Assembly: GCA_030429205.1 (NCBI GenBank)
Contig: JAUICZ010000001.1
Location: 2,160,806 to 2,224,805, forward strand
Length of the DNA: 64,000 bases
Direction of reading: 5' to 3'
Source: Bacteroidia bacterium
Lineage (GTDB): Bacteria; Bacteroidota; Bacteroidia; Chitinophagales; Chitinophagaceae
The notes under the pieces are model-generated. The model searched no databases and was not told the origin of the DNA. It saw only the letters and a list, made by a program, of their open reading frames with translations. Position 1 is the stretch's first letter, and each line of letters opens with the position of its first letter. The translations under genes were made by a program, and so were the position numbers. Shown here piece after piece: positions 37,284 through 46,111 of the stretch.

Positions 37284-38660
37284 TTAGTGGCTCATATCAA
37301 GTTCTCGTGTATTCTCTTTGTTTTTGGTAGGTGTTTCTTGTTCTATTGGTAGCCAGATTGAAAATTCAGTTCCTTTTTTAACTATACTGTCTACAGATAT
37401 AGAGCCCTTGTGAAGTTCGACGATTTGTTTGCAGATATTTAAACCTAAGCCATGAGACTTTTCACCTTTTAAACCTAGTCTTCCCGCTTTTGAGAACCTA
37501 TCAAACAAGAATGGCTTAATATCTTCCGGTACGCCAATGCCATTATCACTAACTATTACTTGCACAGAACCTTTATCGGGTTGAGTCATTTTTATGTGGA
37601 TCTTCCCATCTTGATCTGTGAACTTTATAGCGTTACCTATTAAATTGTCTAAGACTCTTGTCATTTTATCCTGATCAAGGTCTGCCATTATTATATTGTC
37701 AGGAACGCTTAATAAAAGCTGTTTCTTGTCTGGCATTTTATGCACCCAATGCTGTTGTACATGAGCCAGAAATAAATTAATGTTTAGCTTTTTAAAATGA
37801 AGGCTTTGTTTATTGTCTCCTTTTACGATCGTTATTAAATCTTTTATGATGTTCTGGGCCTCATTGCATGCCTCGGTAATCATATAGGCATACTCTTCTC
37901 GTTCTTCTTGCGTGTTGTTAGCTTCTTTTGCCAGGTCTGTAAGTGCTGTAATGCTATTAATTGGGCTTCGCAGGTCATGGGCAACTATACCTAGCATCTC
38001 TGATCTCAGTTCTGCTATTTTTTTTATTTCCCTGTGATTTTTTTCGATAATTCTTAGTTGAATAAAATAGTTTGCATGATAAGAATATACAATTCTGGAT
38101 ATAAGGTAGAAGCCCACGACTATAATTGTTCCTGCTAGGATGTTTAATACCAGTAGTGTTTTATTTTCCTGTAAAAAGAGCATTCCTGTTATCAAGGAAG
38201 CTAAAGTCAAAAAACTAATGAATACAGCACTACGTATACTGAATAACCACAAGACTCCGACAAACAACACACCAAACATAAACATAGTCATGTTATTTGC
38301 AGGGGTTTGATTTGTAGCAAAAGACATCCATACAGTACACAGTATAATTACAGTGGGGTAGGTGCTACCTATTATTCTTTTTGACACTAACTTTCTTCTT
38401 GCATCCAACTTATTTAAATACTGTATTGCAAAAAGGTATACTATGGAAACAGCTAAAAGGGCTGTAAAACCATATACATATAACTTATTAGCCGGTATAA
38501 AGTTGAAATTAAATAATAGGTTGGATGTTAATACGAAGGCACTTAACAAGATCCCTAATATCACAGAAAACCGGGTTACCTTCAAGTTCTGGTTGAATAC
38601 AAATAATCTAAATGGTACAGCGTGTTTACCGTCTACAGAATTAAAAATGTATAATTGCAT
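37284..38660 (-). CDS. Membrane sensor histidine kinase
   Basis: 458 residues with about six to eight membrane segments (25-200), a coiled linker, HisKA with the phospho-acceptor in GIVAHDLRSPIN, and a complete HATPase domain (NLIGNAIKFT, DNGIGVPED, HGLGLNICKQIV). No receiver domain is fused and no response regulator gene is next to it, so its partner is elsewhere. No periplasmic sensor domain is visible, so it probably senses through the membrane part. Confidence 0.92.
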   Translation of the reverse strand: MQLYIFNSVDGKHAVPFRLFVFNQNLKVTRFSVILGILLSAFVLTSNLLFNFNFIPANKLYVYGFTALLAVSIVYLFAIQYLNKLDARRKLVSKRIIGSTYPTVIILCTVWMSFATNQTPANNMTMFMFGVLFVGVLWLFSIRSAVFISFLTLASLITGMLFLQENKTLLVLNILAGTIIVVGFYLISRIVYSYHANYFIQLRIIEKNHREIKKIAELRSEMLGIVAHDLRSPINSITALTDLAKEANNTQEEREEYAYMITEACNEAQNIIKDLITIVKGDNKQSLHFKKLNINLFLAHVQQHWVHKMPDKKQLLLSVPDNIIMADLDQDKMTRVLDNLIGNAIKFTDQDGKIHIKMTQPDKGSVQVIVSDNGIGVPEDIKPFLFDRFSKAGRLGLKGEKSHGLGLNICKQIVELHKGSISVDSIVKKGTEFSIWLPIEQETPTKNKENTRELDMSH

Positions 38661-38820
38661 ATCCTCTTATAGGAGTGGGCACTCGTGCATGTATAATGCA
38701 AGTTTAAGTAATTTTTCTATATGTACGGTCATTATATACTTGTATTTATAAATTAATTTTTACTAAACCGTGTATTTGTATCAAAAAAGCTATATTCAGA
38801 TACCTTAAAACATACATGTG

Positions 38821-39528
38821 ATGACATTAGAAGATGTAATTAAAGAGCTTAAAGAGATGGGTAGCGAAAGCACAGTGAGAATACTCAAGAAGCATGGTGC
38901 TCCTGATAATATGTATGGCGTAAAGGTAGCTGACTTGAAAAAAATACAAAAGAAAGTAAAGAAGGACCATGATTTGGCTTTGCAGCTATATGATACAGGT
39001 AACTCTGACGCAATGTACTTGGCAGGACTAATAGCTGAGCCTGGGAAGATGAATAAAACACAATTACAAAAATGGGTGAAATCTGCTTCATGGTATATGA
39101 TTAGCGAATACACTGTAGCATGGGTTACTGCGGAAAGCAACTATGGCTGGGATTTAGCTTTAAAGTGGATTGACAGTAAGAATGAACGTATTGCTTCTTC
39201 TGGGTGGGCAACGTTGAGTAGTCTTGTTTCAATAAAAAGCGACGATGAACTAGATATTGATTCGTTAAAAGAGCTATTAAATAGAGTACAAACATCAATA
39301 AATGACGCACCCAATCGTGTGCGATATACAATGAATGGCTTTGTGATTTCTGTAGGCAGCTACATAAAGAGTTTAACAAATGCTGCCCTAGCTGCAGGTG
39401 AAAAAATAGGTAAAGTAAGTGTAGACATGGGTGGCACAGCATGTAAGGTGCCATTAGCCTTTGAGTATATCGATAAGGTAAAAGCGAAAGGGTATATTGG
39501 TAAGAAACGTAAAACAGCTGTTTGTTGA
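38821..39528 (+). CDS. DNA alkylation repair protein (AlkD-like, HEAT repeats)
   Basis: 235 residues from the ATG at 38821. The helical-repeat sequence with KKHGAPDNMYGVKVADLKKI, the DAMYLAGLIAEPGKM segment and an APNRVRYTMNGFVISVGSY block matches the AlkD/DNA glycosylase HEAT-repeat family, which removes alkylated bases. The C-terminal GYIGKKRKT tail is basic, fitting DNA binding. Single gene. Confidence 0.87.
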   Translation: MTLEDVIKELKEMGSESTVRILKKHGAPDNMYGVKVADLKKIQKKVKKDHDLALQLYDTGNSDAMYLAGLIAEPGKMNKTQLQKWVKSASWYMISEYTVAWVTAESNYGWDLALKWIDSKNERIASSGWATLSSLVSIKSDDELDIDSLKELLNRVQTSINDAPNRVRYTMNGFVISVGSYIKSLTNAALAAGEKIGKVSVDMGGTACKVPLAFEYIDKVKAKGYIGKKRKTAVC

Positions 39529-39615
39529 TAATATACCCACTAGCACGTATTGTGTACCGCCTGCTTTTTTCGTATATTTAAGTACATATTTAATACCCCT
39601 CTTAAACGAAAAAAA

Positions 39616-39828
39616 ATGAATAACACTTTGTACATTACCAACCGTACAGGTAAGCCAATGTCTGCCACAATTTCGGATAACCATACCGGCAATAATGTTA
39701 TGTGCAGAGAGCTTAAGCCTGGTACTAATGAGATAACTTACAATAAGTTAGATACAGGAACCTATTATATTAGTTTAACAGATCATAACGATGTGCTAAT
39801 ATATAAAGAGAAGATTGTAAAAGGTTAG
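39616..39828 (+). CDS. Small T9SS sorting-domain-like protein without signal peptide
   Basis: 70 residues. The pattern L-K-P-G-T-N-E-I, Y-N-K-L-D-T-G-T-Y-Y-I-S-L and the tail KEKIVKG mirrors a type A CTD of T9SS cargo (G-x-N-x-I, L-x-x-G-x-Y-x-v). Yet there is no signal peptide and no attached passenger, so as annotated it would be cytoplasmic. A free-standing start (ATG at 39616 after an A-rich stretch) is clear. It overlaps the opposing MFS gene by four bases. Function unknown. Confidence 0.65.
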   Translation: MNNTLYITNRTGKPMSATISDNHTGNNVMCRELKPGTNEITYNKLDTGTYYISLTDHNDVLIYKEKIVKG

Positions 39829-41141
39829 TTACTCAAGCTCTCTGACGGTTCTTCTTCTGTAATACTTAATGGTTGAGCTGTGCTCCCATGTATGGGCGCA
39901 TGGTCTAGTTTTTTAAGATCACAGCGGCTATTCATTGCTTTGTTTAAACGATAGGCTGATAGTAGACAAGAAAGTATTACAACTATACTTATGTAGCCGG
40001 TTAAGTCATAGTTCTGAATCGTGTTGTCAGGAGTTTTGACGACGATCATCCCTGCAAATATTGAGGCTAAACCGACAGCAAACTGTTGTACTGAAGAGTT
40101 AATATTCATGAATTTTCCTCTACGTTCAGGAGGTACAACTTCACTAACAATCGCTTGTGCAGGTATAGCGCGCCCTGTTGATACAACAAACCAGAAGCCG
40201 GTTATACATAATACAAAGTAGAATGGTATACGTGGCATATTAGTGATCAAAGCAATTGGTATTACTGCAAACATGATCATTATGCTAAAGAGTCTGAACT
40301 TACCAAACTTATCAGCTAACTTGCCAATGATAGGAGAGGTGAATAAAGTAAGTGCTCCGCCAACAAAGTAAATTAATGGGGTTTGTTTAGTTGTAAAGCC
40401 AACATTAAGCTCCATAAATGGGTTTAGAAAGGGAATAATAAGGAAGTGCCCCATCATCATTGTAGAAGTAAGCAGCACCGCTAGTCTTTGGTTCTTTTCC
40501 TTTATTATATCCCAAACAACTATTACAGGTACAAATATCCGGAGTAATACTTGCTTTGTAAAAGGCTCTTTTTTTACGTGACTATTCATACTAGGTATAA
40601 ACTTGAATAGCAATGGTAATAAAACGGCCCCAAGCCCTACTACAAAAAAGAAAGGTGCATGCCAGTTGAAAAACTCTGCTATGTAAAGCCCAAATGGTAC
40701 ACCAAAAACCGAAGCTACAGAAAACGAAGCCATAATTATACCCATTGCAGCTCCACGTCTTTCAAAAGGTATCATGTCGGCAACTATTGACAGTACCTGT
40801 GCTCCTATTAAGCCTCCGAATAACCCTGCTACGATTCTTGCTGATAACAGAGATAGGTATGAAGGTGCAATTGCACAGAAAAAAGTACCTATTAGAAAGC
40901 CTGTGTATGCAAAAAGCAAAACTCTCTTTCTATCGAACCGATCAATAAACTGTGCTGCAGAAATACTAGCTGTTCCGGCGCTAATAGTATATGCTGCTAC
41001 TAAGAATGAGAATTGCTGAGCACTAATGTTAAAATGGGGCATCAGATAGTTACCCAACGGCATCATGATCATAAAGTCCATGATGTGGGTAAAGTTTAGT
41101 GAGGCCAATAGTAATAATATAATACGCTCTTGTTTGCCCAT
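39825..41141 (-). CDS. MFS transporter
   Basis: 438 residues from the ATG at 41141; a TTG at 41156 is less likely. Twelve membrane segments in two halves, with the signature loop between segments 2 and 3 (IDRFDRKRVLL) and its counterpart in the second half (GKLADKFGKFRLF). It resembles sugar/drug efflux permeases (PucC-like and AraJ-like types). Substrate unknown. The last residues are soluble and acidic. Single gene. Confidence 0.9.
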   Translation of the reverse strand: MGKQERIILLLLASLNFTHIMDFMIMMPLGNYLMPHFNISAQQFSFLVAAYTISAGTASISAAQFIDRFDRKRVLLFAYTGFLIGTFFCAIAPSYLSLLSARIVAGLFGGLIGAQVLSIVADMIPFERRGAAMGIIMASFSVASVFGVPFGLYIAEFFNWHAPFFFVVGLGAVLLPLLFKFIPSMNSHVKKEPFTKQVLLRIFVPVIVVWDIIKEKNQRLAVLLTSTMMMGHFLIIPFLNPFMELNVGFTTKQTPLIYFVGGALTLFTSPIIGKLADKFGKFRLFSIMIMFAVIPIALITNMPRIPFYFVLCITGFWFVVSTGRAIPAQAIVSEVVPPERRGKFMNINSSVQQFAVGLASIFAGMIVVKTPDNTIQNYDLTGYISIVVILSCLLSAYRLNKAMNSRCDLKKLDHAPIHGSTAQPLSITEEEPSESLSN

Positions 41142-41242
41142 AAAAAAGTGGTGCAAAGCTCCGCTTATTTGTTTTAATACAAAAGCGTATTGCTATTCTA
41201 AAAAGTGATAGCTACATAAATATTTAGATTGTAGAAATAATA

Positions 41243-41749
41243 CTAGTAGGTAATTATTCTTTGTAATAGCTGCTGTAGTTCGTTATTAGGCAGGTTTAAA
41301 ATGGGGTGTTGCTCCTTATCTGTTATTAAATGATCATTTGGAGTAGCGTCATCAATCTCTGGAAGTTCATTACCTCCGTTGCAATGTATTGTTACATTAG
41401 TGTTTTCTCTTTTTAATAATATTGTTTCTAAGGATTTATGGTCATTATTAGACAATTCTAATAAAAGAGATATGCTTTCGCTGTTAATGTCGGGGAAGTT
41501 GTCATATTGTATATGTGAAATTTGCACCCACTTTTCCGGACTTGGGCTGTTTGTGTCTGAAATTTTTATTAAATCATACATTCTGGCATTTCTGTGTGCT
41601 TTTTGCCCTTTTGTATCAGTAAGCGAAACGGAATAGGCTTTATTTGAAAGTAGATTATTCCACTCGTTTATATCCAATAACCTGTCTTTTGCTATTAAAA
41701 ACAGGTCTTCAGCATCTTCTGTAAGTGTTGTGTTAATATGAAATTCCAT
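41243..41749 (-). CDS. Hypothetical soluble protein
   Basis: 168 residues from the ATG at 41749 (MEFHINTTLTEDAEDLFLIA); earlier starts would lie in the intergenic promoter. No signal peptide or membrane segment. Two parts: an N-terminal region with EWNNLLSNKAYSVSLTDTKG and MYDLIKISDTNSPSPEKWVQI strands, which has a START/SRPBCC-like look, and an acidic C-terminal tail rich in N and D. Family not recognised. Confidence 0.6.
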   Translation of the reverse strand: MEFHINTTLTEDAEDLFLIAKDRLLDINEWNNLLSNKAYSVSLTDTKGQKAHRNARMYDLIKISDTNSPSPEKWVQISHIQYDNFPDINSESISLLLELSNNDHKSLETILLKRENTNVTIHCNGGNELPEIDDATPNDHLITDKEQHPILNLPNNELQQLLQRIITY

Positions 41750-41851
41750 TGTATGTATCTTTCTCTTAAAACAATACAATAAATTTCGTGCCATATTTTG
41801 TTTTATTATAGTTTGTTACAATGTATTTTGTCCACATATGTTAATTTATAA

Positions 41852-42430
41852 ATGGAGTCGATAGATCAACTTAAAGAAGCCATAGATAGTACAGTGTCGC
41901 TTGAAAGCAAAGCATGGGATGATATGAAAGCTTATTGGACTGATATATCATATGGTAGAAAGCAAGTGATTACATCGATAGGAGATGTAGCGAAGTATAT
42001 GTTTTTCATTACAGAGGGCATTCAAAGGGCTTACATTCAAAGGAATGGTAAGGAATCAACTTTGGTTTTTTCTTATGAAGGTTCTTTTTCAGGTATCATT
42101 GATAGCTTTTTGCTTCAGCAACCGTCGCTCTATTGCCTGGAAACTATAACCCCTAGTAAAATGCTACGGATACATTATAATGACTTTAAAAGACTTATGG
42201 ATAGACACAGGTCTGTTGAGACTTGGGCAAGAACGGCAATAACACAGGCTTTATCGGGTACACTCGAAAGAAACATAGAGTTGCTATCGTACAGTGCTGA
42301 AGAAAAATTTACTACGTTACTAAACCGTAGCCCTCATGTATTAAATATGATACCTCATAAATACCTGGCATCTTATATAGGGGTTGACCCAACTACGTTT
42401 AGTAAACTGTTAAGCAAAATAAGGCTCTAG
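41852..42430 (+). CDS. Crp/Fnr family transcriptional regulator
   Basis: 192 residues: cyclic nucleotide-binding-type beta-roll (about 30-115, with FFITEGIQRAY and STLVFSYEG) and a C-terminal winged helix ending IGVDPTTFSKLLSKIRL. The recognition region is short, as in many Bacteroidota Crp-like proteins that act with DinB partners. No four-cysteine iron-sulfur motif is seen, so it is not a true FNR. It sits 67 bases before the DinB gene, with a perfect dyad between them. Confidence 0.9.
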   Translation: MESIDQLKEAIDSTVSLESKAWDDMKAYWTDISYGRKQVITSIGDVAKYMFFITEGIQRAYIQRNGKESTLVFSYEGSFSGIIDSFLLQQPSLYCLETITPSKMLRIHYNDFKRLMDRHRSVETWARTAITQALSGTLERNIELLSYSAEEKFTTLLNRSPHVLNMIPHKYLASYIGVDPTTFSKLLSKIRL

Positions 42431-42432
42431 CA

Positions 42433-42456
42433 AAATCTTGGTCTAAACCAAGATTT
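42433..42456. promoter_or_regulatory. Perfect 10-4-10 dyad upstream of the DinB gene (candidate operator)
   Basis: AAATCTTGGT, four bases, ACCAAGATTT. It lies directly after the Crp-family stop and 17 bases before the -7 element of the DinB gene, covering the -33 region. There is no T tract behind it, so an operator is favoured over a terminator. Confidence 0.6.
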
Positions 42457-42473
42457 ACGGATGTACTGGTAAG

Positions 42474-42481
42474 TATTTTTG
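42474..42481 (+). promoter_or_regulatory. -7 element of the DinB gene
   Basis: TATTTTTG (TAnnTTTG) 16 bases before the ATG at 42498. Confidence 0.55.
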
Positions 42482-42497
42482 CAGAAACATAATTAAC

Positions 42498-43055
42498 ATG
42501 CCTAGTTTCAACACAATACAATTAATAGATGAATGCAAAAAGGATGTTGTACGCACGCTGAGTGTAGTTGAAAAACTTAGCAACATACCTGAAGAAAAGC
42601 TATTCAGAGAACCCGGTATTGAAAAATGGAGTGTAGTGCAGGTTTTAGAACATCTAAATGGTTATAATCGTTTTTATTTAATTGAATTAGAAAATGCTAT
42701 TAGTAACAATGTGCATCACCCTATCGCAGTATTCCGCTCAGGAATGCTGGGCAACTATTTTACTAAAATGATGGCGCCAAAGGAGGGGAGTGTAACTAAT
42801 AAAATGAAAGCGCCCAAAGATTATACTTATACCAATGATCTGAATGTAGAGAAGGTATTAGCAGAGTTTAAAGAAGGTCAGCAAAAGTTGCTAAAAATGC
42901 TGGATCAAGTTAAAGAAAGAGATCTAAACAGGATTAAATTGCCAATTAGTATTAGTAAGCTCATAAAGTTGAAAATGGGGGATGTGATACGTTTTCTTAT
43001 TGCGCATCAAGTTCGTCATTTTATTCAGGTAGATAATACACTTAAACAGGTATAG
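42498..43055 (+). CDS. DinB family protein
   Basis: 185 residues, a four-helix DinB/YfiT-like domain. The first metal-binding histidine is in VLEHLNGYN (about residue 56) and others in the C-terminal helix (AHQVRHFIQV, H-x-x-x-H). Members bind a divalent metal and act as thiol transferases; in bacillithiol-making bacteria some are bacillithiol S-transferases, and bshA is in the same window 5 kb away. That link is speculative. Confidence 0.85.
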   Translation: MPSFNTIQLIDECKKDVVRTLSVVEKLSNIPEEKLFREPGIEKWSVVQVLEHLNGYNRFYLIELENAISNNVHHPIAVFRSGMLGNYFTKMMAPKEGSVTNKMKAPKDYTYTNDLNVEKVLAEFKEGQQKLLKMLDQVKERDLNRIKLPISISKLIKLKMGDVIRFLIAHQVRHFIQVDNTLKQV

Positions 43056-43090
43056 CTAGGAAAGTAATTTGCCATTACCTTTACTGTTAT

Positions 43091-44311
43091 ATGCGTATTG
43101 CAATAATAGGTGGAGGGGCTGCAGGTTGTTTTGCTGCAGCTAATATTCCATACCAAAAGGGTAGAGAGGTAGTTATATTTGAGAAAGCGAGTAAAATTCT
43201 GCAAAAAGTAAGGGTATCCGGTGGTGGCAGGTGTAACGTTACACACGACTGTAATGATATTGAAGAGTTGTTAAAGCGATACCCTAGGGGCAGTAGGTTT
43301 TTGAAAAAAACATTGTATCGTTTCCCTCCCGATAAAACTAAAGACTGGTTTGAGACTAGAGGGGTAGAATTAAAAACAGAAGAGGATGGTCGCGTATTTC
43401 CTATTACAGATAGTTCGCAAACTATTATCGATTGTCTTTGGCAACAAATGCAGGCGAATAAGGTACAGCTCCGTATAGGTAAGTCGTTGACTGGTATTAC
43501 TAAAACTGAAGAAGTTTTCTCTATCTCCTTTTCCGATGGTACAACCTATGAAGCGGATAAAGTGTTGATTGCCTGTGGCGGTTTTCCCAAAACACAGCAG
43601 TATAACTGGATTAAAGAACTGGGACATGCTGTAGAAACTCCTGTTCCATCTTTGTTTACATTCAATATGCCACAGCATCCTATTACTAAATTAATGGGAG
43701 TAAGTGTACCGAGTGTTACGGTCAAAATTCAAGGGACTAAAATAGTACAGGAAGGTGCTTTATTGATTACTCATTGGGGTATGAGTGGCCCGGTAGTTTT
43801 AAAATGTTCAGCGTGGGGTGCACAAAAGCTAAATGAGCTGCTGTACGACTTTAAGGTATTTATTAATTGGATTCAATATGCTGATGAAGAAGATTTGAAG
43901 CAAGAGTTTATGAACTTCAGACAAGATAGAGGTAAGCAAAAAATTGCTACTAAAAACCCATTTGGCTTGCCTAAACGCTTATGGGAGTATATGTTGAACC
44001 AATGTGAGATAGAAGACGGAGTCCGTTGGGGAGAACTGCCGGCAAAAGCACAAAACTGTTTGATACAAAAGCTGATACGTGATGAGTTTGATGTGAAAGG
44101 GAAAACAACTTTTAAGGAAGAGTTTGTGACTGCTGGAGGTGTCAAGCTTAATGAGATAGCCCCGTCAACTATGGAAAGCAGGGTATTGAGCGGATTGTAT
44201 TTTGCGGGTGAGATCATGAATATAGATGGTGTTACGGGTGGGTTTAATTTTCAGCATGCATGGAGTAGTGCGGCTATTGCAGCAGAGAGTATAGTCGCAA
44301 CAGAAAAATAA
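43091..44311 (+). CDS. NAD(P)/FAD-dependent oxidoreductase, HI0933/BaiN family
   Basis: 406 residues. The dinucleotide fold GGGAAGCFAA is at residues 7-16 and is followed by the family's VSGGGRCNVTH. Near the C-terminus GLYFAGEIMNIDGVTGGFNFQHAWSS closes the FAD site. The insertion typical of the HI0933 group lies between. Substrate unknown. It starts 35 bases after the DinB gene on the same strand and may be cotranscribed. Confidence 0.93.
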   Translation: MRIAIIGGGAAGCFAAANIPYQKGREVVIFEKASKILQKVRVSGGGRCNVTHDCNDIEELLKRYPRGSRFLKKTLYRFPPDKTKDWFETRGVELKTEEDGRVFPITDSSQTIIDCLWQQMQANKVQLRIGKSLTGITKTEEVFSISFSDGTTYEADKVLIACGGFPKTQQYNWIKELGHAVETPVPSLFTFNMPQHPITKLMGVSVPSVTVKIQGTKIVQEGALLITHWGMSGPVVLKCSAWGAQKLNELLYDFKVFINWIQYADEEDLKQEFMNFRQDRGKQKIATKNPFGLPKRLWEYMLNQCEIEDGVRWGELPAKAQNCLIQKLIRDEFDVKGKTTFKEEFVTAGGVKLNEIAPSTMESRVLSGLYFAGEIMNIDGVTGGFNFQHAWSSAAIAAESIVATEK

Positions 44312-44356
44312 TAATAACACAAACATGTATTAAAGCCCTAAAAGCAAAGAGGTTCT

Positions 44357-44364
44357 TATATTTG
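44357..44364 (+). promoter_or_regulatory. -7 element before the DUF4230 gene
   Basis: TATATTTG (exact TAnnTTTG), about 20 bases before the ATG at 44384. Confidence 0.55.
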
Positions 44365-44383
44365 CCGATCTAACCAAGTAGCT

Positions 44384-45022
44384 ATGAAGTCACTATCCGG
44401 TATGTTTAAAGGATTAATATGGATTGTATTAGTCATTTTAATCGTATTCTTATCTATACAGTATGTATTACCCAAATTTGTAGAAAGTAAGCAAGAGACT
44501 GTCTATAACTTCAACCCGGGGCAATTACGTGCTCAAACAAAAATTGTTATTTGGGAGCAAGACTTTTCGTTAAGTTTTACAGAGAAAAAAACAAAGAAGT
44601 ATTTTAATTCTGATTGGTTGAAATTTACAGAATCTGTTGCTGCAAGCGCCAGTGGAAAAATGGGCTTTCATATAGATCTTTCAGATTCGTCTGAAACCAA
44701 AATTGATTTTAAGAATGATACCGTATTTATATCAACACCTTTAGAGCTTACGTATGTGCAAATTGATTTAGGAACAATCGATATGATTAAAAAAGCCTCA
44801 ATCGATCCTACATTAAATGTCAGTAAGGATTCTATTATAAGACGTTTAGACCAAGCCGCGATCAATCAGTTCTTAGATCCTACTATAGAGACCATTAAGC
44901 TTAAGTCTTTAGAGGATCAGGAAAAAAATCTGTCGAAACTTACTCAAAAGCCTGTAAGAATCAGGTTGAATAAAATACCCACCAGAAAAACTGCTATAAA
45001 TGATTGGTGGTCACATCAGTAG
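44384..45022 (+). CDS. DUF4230-like membrane-anchored protein
   Basis: 212 residues. One N-terminal membrane segment (GLIWIVLVILIVFLSIQY), then a soluble domain with repeated beta strands and a final helix-rich part (SLEDQEKNLSKLTQKPV). The layout and the early QLRAQTKIVIWEQDF segment match DUF4230. Probably anchored in the inner membrane and facing the periplasm. Function unknown. Its stop codon touches the stop of the opposing OppC-like gene. Confidence 0.65.
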   Translation: MKSLSGMFKGLIWIVLVILIVFLSIQYVLPKFVESKQETVYNFNPGQLRAQTKIVIWEQDFSLSFTEKKTKKYFNSDWLKFTESVAASASGKMGFHIDLSDSSETKIDFKNDTVFISTPLELTYVQIDLGTIDMIKKASIDPTLNVSKDSIIRRLDQAAINQFLDPTIETIKLKSLEDQEKNLSKLTQKPVRIRLNKIPTRKTAINDWWSHQ

Positions 45023-46111
45023 TTAGTCTTTAACATCTAATACATCTCTTAAGGTATTGCCAAGTATATTAAAAGCATAGACTAGTATTAGTATTGCAAG
45101 TCCCGGTACAATTGCAAGCAGAGGCCTGTTTGTAAGTAAAAAGTTATAGTGCTCTTTTATCATTAGCCCCCACGATGGTGTTGGGGGTTGAACTCCAATT
45201 CCTAAAAAACTTAACCCGGCCTCTATTAGTATAGCAGTAGCAAAATTCGCAGCAGCAATCACCATTATTGGCCCTATAATATTGGGAAGAATGTGCCGGG
45301 TTATTATTCTTAAATTGCCTATACCAAGTGTTTTAGCTGCGGTAATATATTCCATCTCTTTTATAGACATAACTTGTCCACGAATTAATCTCGCCGAGCT
45401 TACCCACATTGTTAAGCCAATAGCGATAAAGATTTGCCAAAAGCCTTTGCCTATTGTCAGCGTGATTGCAAATACCAATAACAATGTAGGTATAGACCAT
45501 AATATATTGATTAACCACATGACAAGGTTATCTACAAATCCGCCAAAGTAACCGGCGACAGCACCTAAAAATATTCCGATTGTCATTGACAGTAAAACGG
45601 CTATTAGCCCTACAGAAATACTCACTCTTGATCCTACTAACAGGCGAGATAATATATCTCTACCATACCTGTCTGTGCCGAGGTAGTACTTGTGCTTTTG
45701 GATGAGTGCTACTGCTTCATCTGTATTTGTAACATTTAAATCAGAATAGCTGTAACTTATTGTATCCTCAACCTCATCGTCTATGTAATGATAAACGATT
45801 AGGTTTTTATTTTCTGTAGCATAGCCATTGATAGGTATTGCATTGTGTGTAGATGTTGTTCCTGACAACCAACCTTCAGAGGCATTGCTTTGCTGAATAG
45901 TTTTGGGTACATATAGCAGGTCTATTGTAAAGCCAGCCTTTTTTGTACCTAACTCCACAATCATCCTATTTGCATCTGGTGTGTTGTCAGGAGCTATTTG
46001 GTATGCAAAAATAGCAATGAGTGTTGTGGCTATAATTATAGACAAAGCAATAACACCTGCTGGTTTCTTTAGCAGCTTTTTAAGTGTACTATCGCTCGAG
46101 TCATTTCGCAT
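45023..46111 (-). CDS. Peptide ABC transporter permease (OppC/DppC-like)
   Basis: 362 residues. One membrane segment near the N-terminus, a long exported insertion (about 45-135), then HKYYLGTDRYGRDILSRLL and five membrane segments with the EAA-type loop (YITAAKTLGIGNLRIITRHILPN). This is the OppC half of a peptide permease; OppB, the ATPases and the binding protein are not in the window, so it must pair with genes elsewhere. The stop of the M28 peptidase gene abuts its start, so a peptide-digesting and uptake pair is plausible. Confidence 0.9.
   Translation of the reverse strand: MRNDSSDSTLKKLLKKPAGVIALSIIIATTLIAIFAYQIAPDNTPDANRMIVELGTKKAGFTIDLLYVPKTIQQSNASEGWLSGTTSTHNAIPINGYATENKNLIVYHYIDDEVEDTISYSYSDLNVTNTDEAVALIQKHKYYLGTDRYGRDILSRLLVGSRVSISVGLIAVLLSMTIGIFLGAVAGYFGGFVDNLVMWLINILWSIPTLLLVFAITLTIGKGFWQIFIAIGLTMWVSSARLIRGQVMSIKEMEYITAAKTLGIGNLRIITRHILPNIIGPIMVIAAANFATAILIEAGLSFLGIGVQPPTPSWGLMIKEHYNFLLTNRPLLAIVPGLAILILVYAFNILGNTLRDVLDVKD

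Noticed and set aside
42433-42456. Hairpin as a terminator of the Crp-family gene
   Set aside because: No T tract follows on either strand, and it lies at the promoter of the next gene.
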